Assembly (NCBI GenBank): GCA_013343275.1
Contig: CP046106.1
Span: 806,001 to 870,000, forward strand
Length of the DNA: 64,000 nucleotides
Source: Candidatus Nanohaloarchaea archaeon
Lineage (GTDB): Archaea; Nanohalarchaeota; Nanosalinia; Nanosalinales; Nanosalinaceae
Reading direction: 5' to 3'
Of this stretch, positions 7,227 through 15,645 are shown one piece after another. The stretch's first letter is position 1. Each line of letters opens with the position of its first letter. The notes beneath the pieces are model-generated. The model was not told the DNA's origin. It did no database searches and saw only the letters and a list, made by a program, of their open reading frames with translations. The position numbers were made by a program, and so were the translations under genes.

Positions 7227-7940
7227 ATGGTACTAGCACAACTCAAAGCAACACTATTCCCATTCCTTACCCAGCTATTCCAGCCGGTACTGGCACAAGG
7301 CCCATACGTATCGCTGTTTTTCTTTTCGGCATGCCTGGCAGGCCTGTTCTCGATAATCTACTGGATACTGCTCGATATAGAGAAAGCAGATGAGATCAAG
7401 GACAAGATGAGCACACATCAGGAGAAAATGAAAGAGGCCCAGAAAGAAGACGACACAGAGAAGGCGCGGAAACACATGTCGAAGTCGATGAAGCTCAACC
7501 AGAAGTTCATGATGCTCAACTTCAAACCGATGATCGGCACCATGATCTTCGTGGCCTTCATGTTCCCATGGCTAGGCCACACCTATACACCTAGCGTTGC
7601 ACTGGATCCAGCGAACAACGATACAAACACCTCTCTGTACACAGGAACACTTGACTACGCTAACAGAGAGGCCGAAGTATTCTACTACAACAATACTGTA
7701 GAGATAGACAACAGAACTGCAGAGATCGGCCAGACAATCCATGCACTCGGAGTCAGATGGGATGTCAGAGGAGTGGACATGGCCAACAGCAGGCCCACCG
7801 CTCTACATTTGGATGCCAACTTTGCCAACATGCCTTTCGGCATACCGTTCGCAGGCAACACGATGAACTGGCTGCTGTTTTACATAATCATCACGATGCC
7901 TCTGACCTATATCTTCAGATCGGCATTAGGCATCCAGTAA
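7227..7940 (+). CDS. DUF106/EMC3-TMCO1-like membrane insertase (archaeal YidC-like)
   Basis: 237-residue membrane protein of the DUF106 family, the archaeal relative of YidC/Oxa1, Get1 and EMC3. Hydrophobic segments lie near residues 28-50, 108-124 and 215-233. The cytosolic coiled coil after TM1 (KADEIKDKMSTHQEKMKEAQKE...KHMSKSMKLNQKFMM) is the family hallmark. An insert of about 85 residues between the second and third segments is probably extracytoplasmic and is longer than in most homologues. Location next to secY is typical. Likely role: insertion of membrane proteins at the ribosome/SecY exit. Confidence 0.85.
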   Translation: MVLAQLKATLFPFLTQLFQPVLAQGPYVSLFFFSACLAGLFSIIYWILLDIEKADEIKDKMSTHQEKMKEAQKEDDTEKARKHMSKSMKLNQKFMMLNFKPMIGTMIFVAFMFPWLGHTYTPSVALDPANNDTNTSLYTGTLDYANREAEVFYYNNTVEIDNRTAEIGQTIHALGVRWDVRGVDMANSRPTALHLDANFANMPFGIPFAGNTMNWLLFYIIITMPLTYIFRSALGIQ

Positions 7941-8036
7941 AATCTGCCTCTCTATATCTTCTTATTTCTACTCTAACTTTCTTTCCGCAGAAATCACTCA
8001 ATTCCCGATAAAAAACTAACCACACAACAACTAATT

Positions 8037-9005
8037 ATGGAGAACGCCTCGTGGTACACCCGGGAAAAGGCAGAGCCGTCTGAAGATTTCGGTACGCTGC
8101 CAGAGAAAAGAGATGTAGAGGAACTACTCCAGAAAGGCTTCTTCATAATCGATAAGCCGTTCGGACCGACAAGCAACCAGGTAAGCCACTGGGTAAAAGA
8201 AGAGCTCGACCTCAAAAAAACAGGGCACTTCGGCACACTGGATCCAAACGCTACAGGAATACTTCCAGTAGGCCTCAATCAGGGAACACGAGTAAACAAC
8301 GCCCTTGCACAGGCCCGTAAAGAATACATATTTCTGGCAGAGCTCGACGAAGAGAAAACAGAGGAAGAAATCAGGGAGAAACTCCACGAGTTTAAAGGAG
8401 TGAACAAACAGGTGCCTCCGGAAAAATCTGCTGTCAAAAAAGAGGAGCGCGAAAGAGAAGTATACGAAATAGAACTACTTGAAGCCTCCGATAAAGAAGT
8501 TCTCGGAAGAGTAAAATGCGAGTCAGGATTCTACGTAAGAGTGCTAATCAGAGAGCTCGGAGAAGAACTCGATACAGAAGCAGAAATGACAGAACTCCGG
8601 AGAACACAGCAAGGCCAGCTCACAGAAACAGAAGCAAATACTTTACAGGACATAGTCGATGCATACCACTTCTACCAGGAAGAAGACGACGAAGAAGCCT
8701 TCCGAGAAGTAATCTATCCTATCGAAAAAGCAGTCAACCATCTCAGAAAAGTAGTGATCAAAGACTCAGCAGTAAACGCCGTAGCCAACGGAGCAGACCT
8801 CGGTGCTCAAGGAATTAGTCAGCTACAGGACGATATCAGCGAAGGAGAACAGATCGCGGTAATGACTTTGAAAGGAGAGCTAGTCGCACTTGCAGAGGCC
8901 CAGATGACCTCAGAAGAAATGTACGACAGTGAAGACACAGCAGCAACCCTGAACTCAGTACACATGGATCCAGAAACCTACCCGAAAAGATGGAAACAGA
9001 GCTAA
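8037..9005 (+). CDS. cbf5: tRNA/rRNA pseudouridine synthase Cbf5
   Basis: Catalytic subunit of archaeal H/ACA guide RNPs, 322 residues. The TruB-like domain begins with GFFIIDKPFGPTSNQVSHWVKE, and the catalytic Asp is D69 in GHFGTLDPNATG. A C-terminal PUA domain runs from about residue 243 (LRKVVIKDSAVNAVANGADLGAQGI...IAVMTLKGELVALAEAQM). A TATA-like GATAAAAAAC lies about 25 bp before the ATG, so the mRNA is probably leaderless. Position downstream of secY and DUF106 is standard for archaea. The final 30 residues are extended and acidic. Confidence 0.95.
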   Translation: MENASWYTREKAEPSEDFGTLPEKRDVEELLQKGFFIIDKPFGPTSNQVSHWVKEELDLKKTGHFGTLDPNATGILPVGLNQGTRVNNALAQARKEYIFLAELDEEKTEEEIREKLHEFKGVNKQVPPEKSAVKKEEREREVYEIELLEASDKEVLGRVKCESGFYVRVLIRELGEELDTEAEMTELRRTQQGQLTETEANTLQDIVDAYHFYQEEDDEEAFREVIYPIEKAVNHLRKVVIKDSAVNAVANGADLGAQGISQLQDDISEGEQIAVMTLKGELVALAEAQMTSEEMYDSEDTAATLNSVHMDPETYPKRWKQS

Positions 9006-9062
9006 AAAAGGCCTTCTTAATTTAAAACTTCTATCTCAAAATCAACTATACAGACATCTAAA

Positions 9063-9148
9063 GCCGGAGTGACTGAGTGGCTAAAGGTGCCACCCTGGAA
9101 AGGTGGTGAGGCACACGCCTCTCCTGGGTTCAAATCCCAGCTCCGGCG
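9063..9148 (+). tRNA. tRNA-Ser (GGA)
   Basis: Class II tRNA. The acceptor stem GCCGGAG pairs with CTCCGGC, with discriminator G. The anticodon stem CCACC/GGTGG encloses loop CTGGAAA (anticodon GGA). The long variable arm GAGGC-ACAC-GCCTC is present, and the T-arm is CTGGG-TTCAAAT-CCCAG. No intron and no encoded CCA. Confidence 0.97.
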
Positions 9149-9160
9149 ACTTAATCTCTT

Positions 9161-9544
9161 CTAGTTTCCGCCGTTCCTTTCTGCAGCCTTTGAAATTACT
9201 ATTTCTCTCTGTACGTGATAGTGCTCTCGGTAGAACTCCATGAAGTACTTTGAAAACCCGTATATCACGAAGAGCAGAGTTACTCCTATATATGAGGCTA
9301 TCTTCTGAAGGATGTAGGCCTGAGGTAGGCCGAAGGTCGCTGCTACCGAAGCTATCAATCCTGCGTAAAGCAGGGATTTTACAATTAGATGGATGGTCTT
9401 AGCTGACCGAAACTTGTCAAGACCGCTCTCATATGATTTAAGCTCTTCCTCATTCAATTCATCTCTAAGGAAGTCTCTTACCTCTTTATCGGCCCTGCCT
9501 AACGGCGTCAACTGGAAAACTTTTTTCTTCAAGGAGTACATCAC
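9161..9544 (-). CDS. Small two-helix membrane protein
   Basis: Unrecognised 127-residue protein. A charged N-terminal half (TPLGRADKEVRDFLRDELNEEELKSYESGLDKFRSAK) precedes two hydrophobic segments at about residues 50-72 and 80-100, and a short charged tail. The ATG overlaps the stop of the upstream Nudix gene (4-bp overlap), so the two form an operon on the minus strand. No function can be assigned. Confidence 0.7.
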   Translation of the reverse strand: MMYSLKKKVFQLTPLGRADKEVRDFLRDELNEEELKSYESGLDKFRSAKTIHLIVKSLLYAGLIASVAATFGLPQAYILQKIASYIGVTLLFVIYGFSKYFMEFYREHYHVQREIVISKAAERNGGN

Positions 9545-9975
9545 CTGAACTTCTCCAAGGCCTCTAAACTATGCTTTTTGATCTCGTTACTCGCATCCAA
9601 CTGCTTTACCTCTTTTTCGCTTAACCAGGCCATCTCCTCGATTCCTTCCTCGGTCTCGAAATCATCCTCGTCTGTCTCGACATAGAAAACTGAATCAATA
9701 TGCTGGTGATGGTCATTGATGTCCTGGAGCAAGACTTTGTCTGGCTTCGGAAGCTTTTCGACTCCATCTGATAACTTCTCCCGGCCTTCAATACTTATGT
9801 TCAGGTCTGATTCTTCTTTCACTTCTCTTTCAGCTGCTTTATGCGGTAGTTCGTCCCTGTCGATATGTCCGCCTACCGGCAGCCATTTATCCAGTTTCTT
9901 GTGGAAGTGCAGAAGCACTCTGTCGCTGTTTACCACGAAACAGGTTGCGGTAAAGTGGCGGGTTGTCTCGACCAT
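9541..9975 (-). CDS. Nudix hydrolase
   Basis: 144-residue Nudix protein, hydrolysing a nucleoside-diphosphate-linked substrate. The Nudix box reads GGHIDRDELPHKAAEREVKEESDL. It keeps the metal-binding REVKEE core, but the usual Gly near the end of the box is Asp. The ATG at 9975 is preferred over the TTG two codons upstream because a TATA-like TTTTATAG lies about 25 bp before it, making the transcript leaderless. That element also fits the divergent HtrA gene. Substrate unknown. Confidence 0.88.
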   Translation of the reverse strand: MVETTRHFTATCFVVNSDRVLLHFHKKLDKWLPVGGHIDRDELPHKAAEREVKEESDLNISIEGREKLSDGVEKLPKPDKVLLQDINDHHQHIDSVFYVETDEDDFETEEGIEEMAWLSEKEVKQLDASNEIKKHSLEALEKFR

Positions 9976-9996
9976 GAACAAGTTTTGGCCTCGGGA

Positions 9997-10006
9997 GCTA
10001 TAAAAC
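9997..10006. promoter_or_regulatory. Shared TATA-like element between Nudix and HtrA genes
   Basis: The sequence CTATAAAAC reads as TATAAAA on the plus strand and TTTTATAG on the minus strand. It lies about 27 bp from the minus-strand ATG at 9975 and about 29 bp from the plus-strand ATG at 10031, the spacing expected for leaderless archaeal promoters in both directions. No second AT-rich element is seen in the gap. Confidence 0.5.
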
Positions 10007-10030
10007 TCTCAAGATTGAAACAATCAAGTA

Positions 10031-11158
10031 ATGAAACTGGAGAGAAAGATCGATGTCTTCGGTGCTCTCGCAATACTGCTTTTTGGATCAGTTCTCGGAG
10101 GGTTCGTTACTTACAACCAGATGAACGACAGATTCTCTGCTCTGGAACACAAAGTATCAAATCTCCAGGAACAACAACAGGTAGTCTACATAAACGGCTC
10201 TAACGACGAACAGGCGCTTGTAAGCCTTTATCAGCAGGTAGAGGGCTCAACAGTCTCCATCAACACAATAGGAGGAAATAGATCACAGGGCTCTGGCTTC
10301 GTATACAGCAAGAACGGCTACATAGTTACAAACTATCACGTAATAAAGGGAGCAAAAAGAATAGAAGTAATATTCGATGACGGAACTAAAAGAAAGGCTA
10401 AAGTAGTAGGAAAAGATGTATACAATGATCTAGCGGTACTTAAAGTAGATAAAAAAGGCCTCAACCCGCTTCCACTGGCAAACTCCTCTAAAGTTATGAG
10501 AGGGCAGACAGCAGTTGCAATAGGAAATCCTTTCGGCCTCAGCGGGACCATGACTGCAGGAATAGTATCTGCCAAAAACAGAAATATCAGAACAGAAGGA
10601 GGGTTCTCAATACCAAACGTGATACAGACAGATGCAGCTATCAACCCAGGTAACAGCGGAGGCCCGCTGATCAACATCCACGGAGAGGTAATAGGGGTAA
10701 ACACTGCAATACAGTCCTCTACAGGGACCTTTAACGGTGTTGGATTCGCCATACCATCTAATACTGTTAGAAGAGTTGTCGATAACCTGATAGAGAAAGG
10801 AGAATATGACCACTCGTGGATCGGAGTGTCAGGGCTCACCGTCAACTCTGATATAGTCAAAGGAATGAATCTGAGCACGAACGACGGTTTCCTGGTGATG
10901 ACGGTCGTCAACGGGAGCCCAGCGGACGAAGCAAATCTTCAGGGCGCAACCAGGAACGAAACAATCAATGGGCTAAAATACGCGCTAGGTGGCGATGTAA
11001 TAACAGCCATAAACGGTACAGAGATGAAGGGGATAGGAGATATACTTAGCTACCTCTCTAAAGAGACAAGGCCTGGAGATAAGGTGGTTTTGACGGTTAT
11101 AAGAGATGGAGAGAAAAAAGAGATTCCGCTTGTGCTGGCGCCACGGCCTAAGGATTAA
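10031..11158 (+). CDS. HtrA/DegP-type serine protease, membrane-anchored
   Basis: 375 residues: an N-terminal signal anchor (about 9-28), a short coiled-coil stalk, a trypsin-like domain and one C-terminal PDZ domain (from about 270). The catalytic triad is complete: H103 in NYHV, D133 in NDLAVLK and S209 in GNSGGPL. Such proteases degrade or sense misfolded exported proteins, fitting a cell with many secreted products. The 3' end overlaps the convergent pelota gene by 4 bp. HtrA is common in bacteria and haloarchaea, so ancient transfer is possible. Confidence 0.93.
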   Translation: MKLERKIDVFGALAILLFGSVLGGFVTYNQMNDRFSALEHKVSNLQEQQQVVYINGSNDEQALVSLYQQVEGSTVSINTIGGNRSQGSGFVYSKNGYIVTNYHVIKGAKRIEVIFDDGTKRKAKVVGKDVYNDLAVLKVDKKGLNPLPLANSSKVMRGQTAVAIGNPFGLSGTMTAGIVSAKNRNIRTEGGFSIPNVIQTDAAINPGNSGGPLINIHGEVIGVNTAIQSSTGTFNGVGFAIPSNTVRRVVDNLIEKGEYDHSWIGVSGLTVNSDIVKGMNLSTNDGFLVMTVVNGSPADEANLQGATRNETINGLKYALGGDVITAINGTEMKGIGDILSYLSKETRPGDKVVLTVIRDGEKKEIPLVLAPRPKD

Positions 11159-12144
11159 TCAACTTCGTATCGGAGGAGCGCGCCGATTCCTCCGAAGTTA
11201 TCCAGTCTTTCTCCGGCTTCGTGGTCGGTGTGCACAATATTTACTTCTCCTCCCATCTGCTCCACCTTCTTCGCCAGTTCGGGATTCCTTCGGTGATTTT
11301 CTGCGGTAATTATCAGCTCTTTGACAGCGCCCTGATCTATTAGATCTTTGACTGGATCGCCGTAACTTACCTTTTCATCGCTGTTAAGGCGGTCGAGAAA
11401 CTCCTCAATGATCTCTGACTCCTCTGAAATACGGGAGGTCTCAACCACTTTTTTCAGGGCCCCGCGCTTGATCGCCTCGTGAAGACCGGTCTTCCCTGTG
11501 ACGGAGGTATCCTGCAGCATCGTCTTCTCCAGAGTCTCGTCCGAAAGCTGGTTCTTGATCTTGTTCTTCTCATTGCCGGGCCCGCAGAGAATAATATAAT
11601 CCATGTCATCTGCGGAACGCTCGATAACCTCCTTCACCTGGTTATGGAAATCACTGGAGTCCTTGTCCGAAGAGTACATCTTGCCAGGAATATTCTCCTC
11701 CACGTTCGACAGGTCCTTGATACCGGACTCCTCAACAATATAGAAATCGGCGCTTCCCTTCTCGATGAGACAGAAGAACACTTTGTAACTTCGTTTCTCC
11801 TCGGCCTCCTCCAGTCGGGCCCACTCTTCCTGGGTGAAATCCTTCCAGATCTCGAACTCCTGCTCAGGCTCCAGGTTAAAGGTGTGAAATCCAAGTTCAA
11901 TGTCCTCGGCGCCCTCTAAGATCTCTCCGGTAACGCGCAGACGGCTCTCCTGATACTCTGTCTTTTCCACCTCCAGAGTCAAAGTACAGGTTTTCTTTTC
12001 ACGTCCATCCAGCTTCGTACGCTGAGTAGTGGCCCTGACTTCGTCACCTTTCGCAATAATATCCTTCAGGTACCAGAGATCGTCCTGGTTCTCAATCCTG
12101 ATCTTGGCGTAACCCTCTCCGCGATCGGTTTTTAACAGCTTCAT
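11155..12144 (-). CDS. pelA: aPelota (Dom34) ribosome-rescue factor
   Basis: 329-residue archaeal Pelota, which with aEF1A splits stalled ribosomes; it resembles eRF1 but lacks GGQ. The N-terminus MKLLKTDRGEGYAKIRIENQDDLWYL is diagnostic of the Lsm-like domain A. Domain B has IILCGPGNEKNKIKNQL, and domain C ends in RLDNFGGIGALLRY. The start is the ATG at 12144. A TATA-like TTTTTATTTG about 25 bp upstream supports it, while the frame extension further upstream has no family similarity. Confidence 0.94.
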   Translation of the reverse strand: MKLLKTDRGEGYAKIRIENQDDLWYLKDIIAKGDEVRATTQRTKLDGREKKTCTLTLEVEKTEYQESRLRVTGEILEGAEDIELGFHTFNLEPEQEFEIWKDFTQEEWARLEEAEEKRSYKVFFCLIEKGSADFYIVEESGIKDLSNVEENIPGKMYSSDKDSSDFHNQVKEVIERSADDMDYIILCGPGNEKNKIKNQLSDETLEKTMLQDTSVTGKTGLHEAIKRGALKKVVETSRISEESEIIEEFLDRLNSDEKVSYGDPVKDLIDQGAVKELIITAENHRRNPELAKKVEQMGGEVNIVHTDHEAGERLDNFGGIGALLRYEVD

Positions 12145-12164
12145 ACAGTTCAAAGGACAACCTA

Positions 12165-12175
12165 CAAATAAAAAC
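12165..12175. promoter_or_regulatory. Shared TATA-like element between pelota and membrane-protein gene
   Basis: The AT-rich stretch AAATAAAAAC lies about 25 bp from the pelota ATG (12144, minus strand) and about 25 bp from the plus-strand ATG at 12197. The arrangement mirrors the Nudix/HtrA gap. It is also the reason to prefer 12197 over 12176 as the start of the next gene. Confidence 0.45.
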
Positions 12176-12196
12176 ATGCAAAAACCACTCATAAGC

Positions 12197-13324
12197 ATGG
12201 AGAACGAGTTCGCCGTCATACTTGTCGCAGGCCTCGCAGTCTTCGGACTATTCTGGGTAGCATCGCAGAGCTACAATTTCAACAACCAGGCTACCTCGCA
12301 ACTTACACTTTACGAAAAAGACTTCGGACAGATCGGACAGGCCAGTCAGGACATAAGAACTGTGAACTTCGGCAGCTTCTCGGTAGGCGAAGGACGAGGC
12401 GACGTACAGGCCTACAGGGAGGAAAAAGCAACCTTGCGAAACAAGCTTCTAGGAGGCCAGAAAATCACGATAAAATACGATGCTACTGCTCCCAAAACAG
12501 GCCATATAGAGTTTGAAGTTCTAGGAAAAGACGGTAACGGTGCAGTATACGTTAAAGTTAACGGGAAAACAATATTCAATGAGAAACTTGTTACAACAGG
12601 CACTCCATCAATTAACATCTCTGCGGACGTCCTCAAACCAGGAATGAACAAGATTGTTATCGGAACAAGACAGGGAGGCCTCTTCTCATCTACAGAGTAC
12701 GTTATAGAGGATATAGAGGTTACTGTTAATGACAGAAAGTTCAATGACTACCAGAAATCTTTCCGTGTCTACCAGTACGAGATAGAGGAGTTCGCAGCAG
12801 CCAACCTCACGTTCACTCTGCCTGTCGACTCATCAACACGAACAGCACCGCTCAAAGTATTTGTAAATAATGAAAAAGTCTTCTCACAGAAGATATCACG
12901 TTCAACGCAATCAATCTCACTGGACAGAAATCAGATCAATGTAGGGTACAACACTGTAAGATTCGAGACTGAAGGCAACGCCCGTTACGCACTGGAGAAC
13001 ACCGATCTCACTCTCCGTTACTTTGGAACAATTAAACCCGGGACAGCAACAGCAAGCTTCAACCTAAATAAAACATCTCTGTCCTTCGCGCAGAGGGAGA
13101 AAACCAATGAATACATCAATTTCAACTACGTAAACCTGATGCCGTCCACAAATCCGGTACAGATCACATTAAATCAGTACTCGAAGACAATAACACCTGA
13201 CAGCTTCTCGGTAATCAGGATACCGGAAGAAACACTGGAAGAGCAGAACGAAATCACAGTCTCCAGCAACGGCTCCTACATAATCAGAAACCTGAACGTC
13301 CTCTCACAGAGGCCTGAAAAATGA
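12197..13324 (+). CDS. Membrane-anchored extracellular beta-sandwich protein
   Basis: Unrecognised protein of 375 residues. A single N-terminal hydrophobic anchor (ENEFAVILVAGLAVFGLFWVASQS) is followed by a Ser/Thr/Asn-rich region with alternating beta-strand patterns and repeated segments such as YVKVNGKTIFNEKL and LKVFVNNEKVFSQKI, suggesting two or three Ig-like or jelly-roll folds. An ATG at 12176 would add seven residues. The stop overlaps the next gene's ATG (ATGA), so the two surface proteins are co-translated and may form a complex. Confidence 0.75.
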   Translation: MENEFAVILVAGLAVFGLFWVASQSYNFNNQATSQLTLYEKDFGQIGQASQDIRTVNFGSFSVGEGRGDVQAYREEKATLRNKLLGGQKITIKYDATAPKTGHIEFEVLGKDGNGAVYVKVNGKTIFNEKLVTTGTPSINISADVLKPGMNKIVIGTRQGGLFSSTEYVIEDIEVTVNDRKFNDYQKSFRVYQYEIEEFAAANLTFTLPVDSSTRTAPLKVFVNNEKVFSQKISRSTQSISLDRNQINVGYNTVRFETEGNARYALENTDLTLRYFGTIKPGTATASFNLNKTSLSFAQREKTNEYINFNYVNLMPSTNPVQITLNQYSKTITPDSFSVIRIPEETLEEQNEITVSSNGSYIIRNLNVLSQRPEK

Positions 13325-15645
13325 GCTGGATAAAAAATAAGATACTCTGCCTCATAGCATATGCACTACCTACCCCGGTTGATTTCGACTGGTTCGGCGT
13401 TCTAGGGATAAATAGGCTGCCTGTTATAGGAAAACTTCCTGTCAGAAAGATAGATTTTGGAGCTCTTTCCTGGCCTAAAAGAATCTTTGCAGGCATTCTT
13501 CTTTTAGTGCCATATATTGACCTAGAGCTGTTCACTCTTCTGGGACTTGACCACAAACTAGGTCTTTACTCCCAAGGTACTTCAACCAGCGCTTCCAATA
13601 CTAACTCAATGAATAGAACGCCGCGTGGAGGGCAGCAGCCAAGTCAGGGGGGCCACAGTCTCAAAGGTATCTTCATAGTGCTGATGTTTGTACTCCTCAT
13701 AGGAGGAGTATTCACCACAGGATACGGTTCTCTGGCAAGTAATACTATAGGTAATCAGGTAATAGGCCTTGATTTGCAAGATGAGTTCCTGGCTGTTGAG
13801 CAGGCTGTGCAGCAGGCGCAGTGCTTTGGAAATGCGGCGTGTATGAGGAAATGGCGTTTCAATAATACTAGAAGGCCGGAATCTAATACGGTAGGTCAGG
13901 AGTACAAGCTTGATATAGAAGGTTTCTCAGTTAACGGCGGCAATCCTGTGGATGTAGGTGGTAGAGCTCCGGGCTATATCTTCCCTGTCACTTTCTCCGT
14001 TACTAACCCGAGATACGGGCTGAAAGGGATTACTGCCAGGGATGCGCAGTACAGAGTCGTTGTTCAGAAAGCCTCAGGCTTTGCAGGCCTGGAAGGAGCT
14101 AAAAATCTCTGCTCTACAGGATGGAAACCTCTAAATGGCCAGTACGCTTCTTCCTATGGGGGCAAGACAGGAACTATTTACCCTGGCGGGTTTGCCACTC
14201 CTCTGGGAACTCTTGGGGATTTGAATTTAAGCGCCTGTGGCTTGATGCAGCCCGCACTGGGTATGAACAGGCATGTTGAACTTCAGGTAAGATACAACTA
14301 CTCCTCAAAGGCCCAGGTCTCTGTTGAGGCCATGGCATTGAACAACATGGATGGAGGCTTCGAGTACAAACCTTCTAGAACAGCAGATACTCCTGTAAAA
14401 ACCAGAATAAATGTTCAGAGCCCTATAACTTATGCAACCCAAGGTCCTACTCCAAGACCAAATGTATTTTTGGTTAAAGTAGGTTTCCAGACTGCTCAGA
14501 ATAATATAAGATACAAGGTGCATCCTGATGAACTGGTGATTCATGATTCATCAGCTACTGTCGATGTAAACAATGCTCCTCAGAGGTTTCAGGACATGCT
14601 TGGAACTGCTAACTGTAGAGGCCTTACTAAGGTAGGTACAGATACTTACAAACTGTCTGAGCAGCAGAGAGATTTCATCAGAGGCAAATGGTACAAATCA
14701 AGCGGCACTCCGCCAACAATGGCTATCTGCGCCATGATTCTCGAAGAGCCTTCCTCCATAAGTCCTTCGGGAGAGACTCTCAGAATGAGTATAGACGCTA
14801 ATTACACGGTACAGCTACATGAATCAGTAACCAACTTTAGAGCACTGAATGGTCGATGTGGAGCGAATGAACAGAAAAACTGTCCATTCCTTGTGCCTGA
14901 GAATAAGATTGGAGAGTATCAGGGCGTTGAACAGGAGCATCTGATTAGTAAATGTGACAGCGATCTACGAGTTGATGCCTCTGATGGCTGCGATGTCAGA
15001 AAGGGGGGAGAGCCAGTAGGAGAATCATGGAGAACAGTGAATATATGGAACAATGGATCTGTTGATGCGGAGATCGAGGAAGGTGAAACAGCGTATACTT
15101 GGAATTATATTAAAGATAAATTCCGAAGTTCATTTATTGATTTATCTGATTTCCAGGGTGACAAGGCCTTATTACCTGAGGTTCCCGGAGTAAGAATAGG
15201 TTTAGAAAGCGAATATAGGGATACAGCTATTGGCTTGTCGGGTTCCGAGCTGAGAAGCCTTCAGGAGGTCAAAGAGGAGGACTTCCAGAGTGCTGTGTTA
15301 GTGAAGGTTGATAACTTTGGAAAGGATATTGAGGTCAGATCAGTTAGCCCTATCCTATGTAAGCAGGGCTTTGGTCTAGACTATTCGGCAAATATGAAGG
15401 ATTTTACCAAATACTGGGTACAGGATAATAGTGATGTAGAAAACTTGCTTCTGTTCAAAGGTAAAGCATATGATGACTGTTCTCGGGGCCAGGGATGGGT
15501 ACAGGATGCTCTGGATTATGTTACTGGCGGCCAAAGTCCTAAAGAGGCATTTAAAGAAGCTCTCAATAACTGTAGAAATAGAAATGGGAGGCTTATTGGG
15601 GTTATTGTAGTTGATCAAGGCAGGTTTGAATGCTACGATGGCTAG
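13321..15645 (+). CDS. Large membrane-anchored secreted protein
   Basis: Unrecognised 774-residue protein. Two hydrophobic stretches lie in the N-terminal part: about 50-75 (FAGILLLVPYIDLELFTLLG) and 114-136 (LKGIFIVLMFVLLIGGVFTTGYG). A Ser/Thr/Asn/Gln-rich linker lies between them. The remaining 630 residues look extracellular and are rich in Asn, Gly, aromatic residues and well-spaced Cys (QCFGNAAC, LCSTGW, RCGANEQKNC, KCDSDL...DGCDV), suggesting disulfides. It is translationally coupled to the preceding gene. Codon use is less biased than in the ribosomal operon. Possibly a surface adhesin; unproven. Confidence 0.75.
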   Translation: MSWIKNKILCLIAYALPTPVDFDWFGVLGINRLPVIGKLPVRKIDFGALSWPKRIFAGILLLVPYIDLELFTLLGLDHKLGLYSQGTSTSASNTNSMNRTPRGGQQPSQGGHSLKGIFIVLMFVLLIGGVFTTGYGSLASNTIGNQVIGLDLQDEFLAVEQAVQQAQCFGNAACMRKWRFNNTRRPESNTVGQEYKLDIEGFSVNGGNPVDVGGRAPGYIFPVTFSVTNPRYGLKGITARDAQYRVVVQKASGFAGLEGAKNLCSTGWKPLNGQYASSYGGKTGTIYPGGFATPLGTLGDLNLSACGLMQPALGMNRHVELQVRYNYSSKAQVSVEAMALNNMDGGFEYKPSRTADTPVKTRINVQSPITYATQGPTPRPNVFLVKVGFQTAQNNIRYKVHPDELVIHDSSATVDVNNAPQRFQDMLGTANCRGLTKVGTDTYKLSEQQRDFIRGKWYKSSGTPPTMAICAMILEEPSSISPSGETLRMSIDANYTVQLHESVTNFRALNGRCGANEQKNCPFLVPENKIGEYQGVEQEHLISKCDSDLRVDASDGCDVRKGGEPVGESWRTVNIWNNGSVDAEIEEGETAYTWNYIKDKFRSSFIDLSDFQGDKALLPEVPGVRIGLESEYRDTAIGLSGSELRSLQEVKEEDFQSAVLVKVDNFGKDIEVRSVSPILCKQGFGLDYSANMKDFTKYWVQDNSDVENLLLFKGKAYDDCSRGQGWVQDALDYVTGGQSPKEAFKEALNNCRNRNGRLIGVIVVDQGRFECYDG

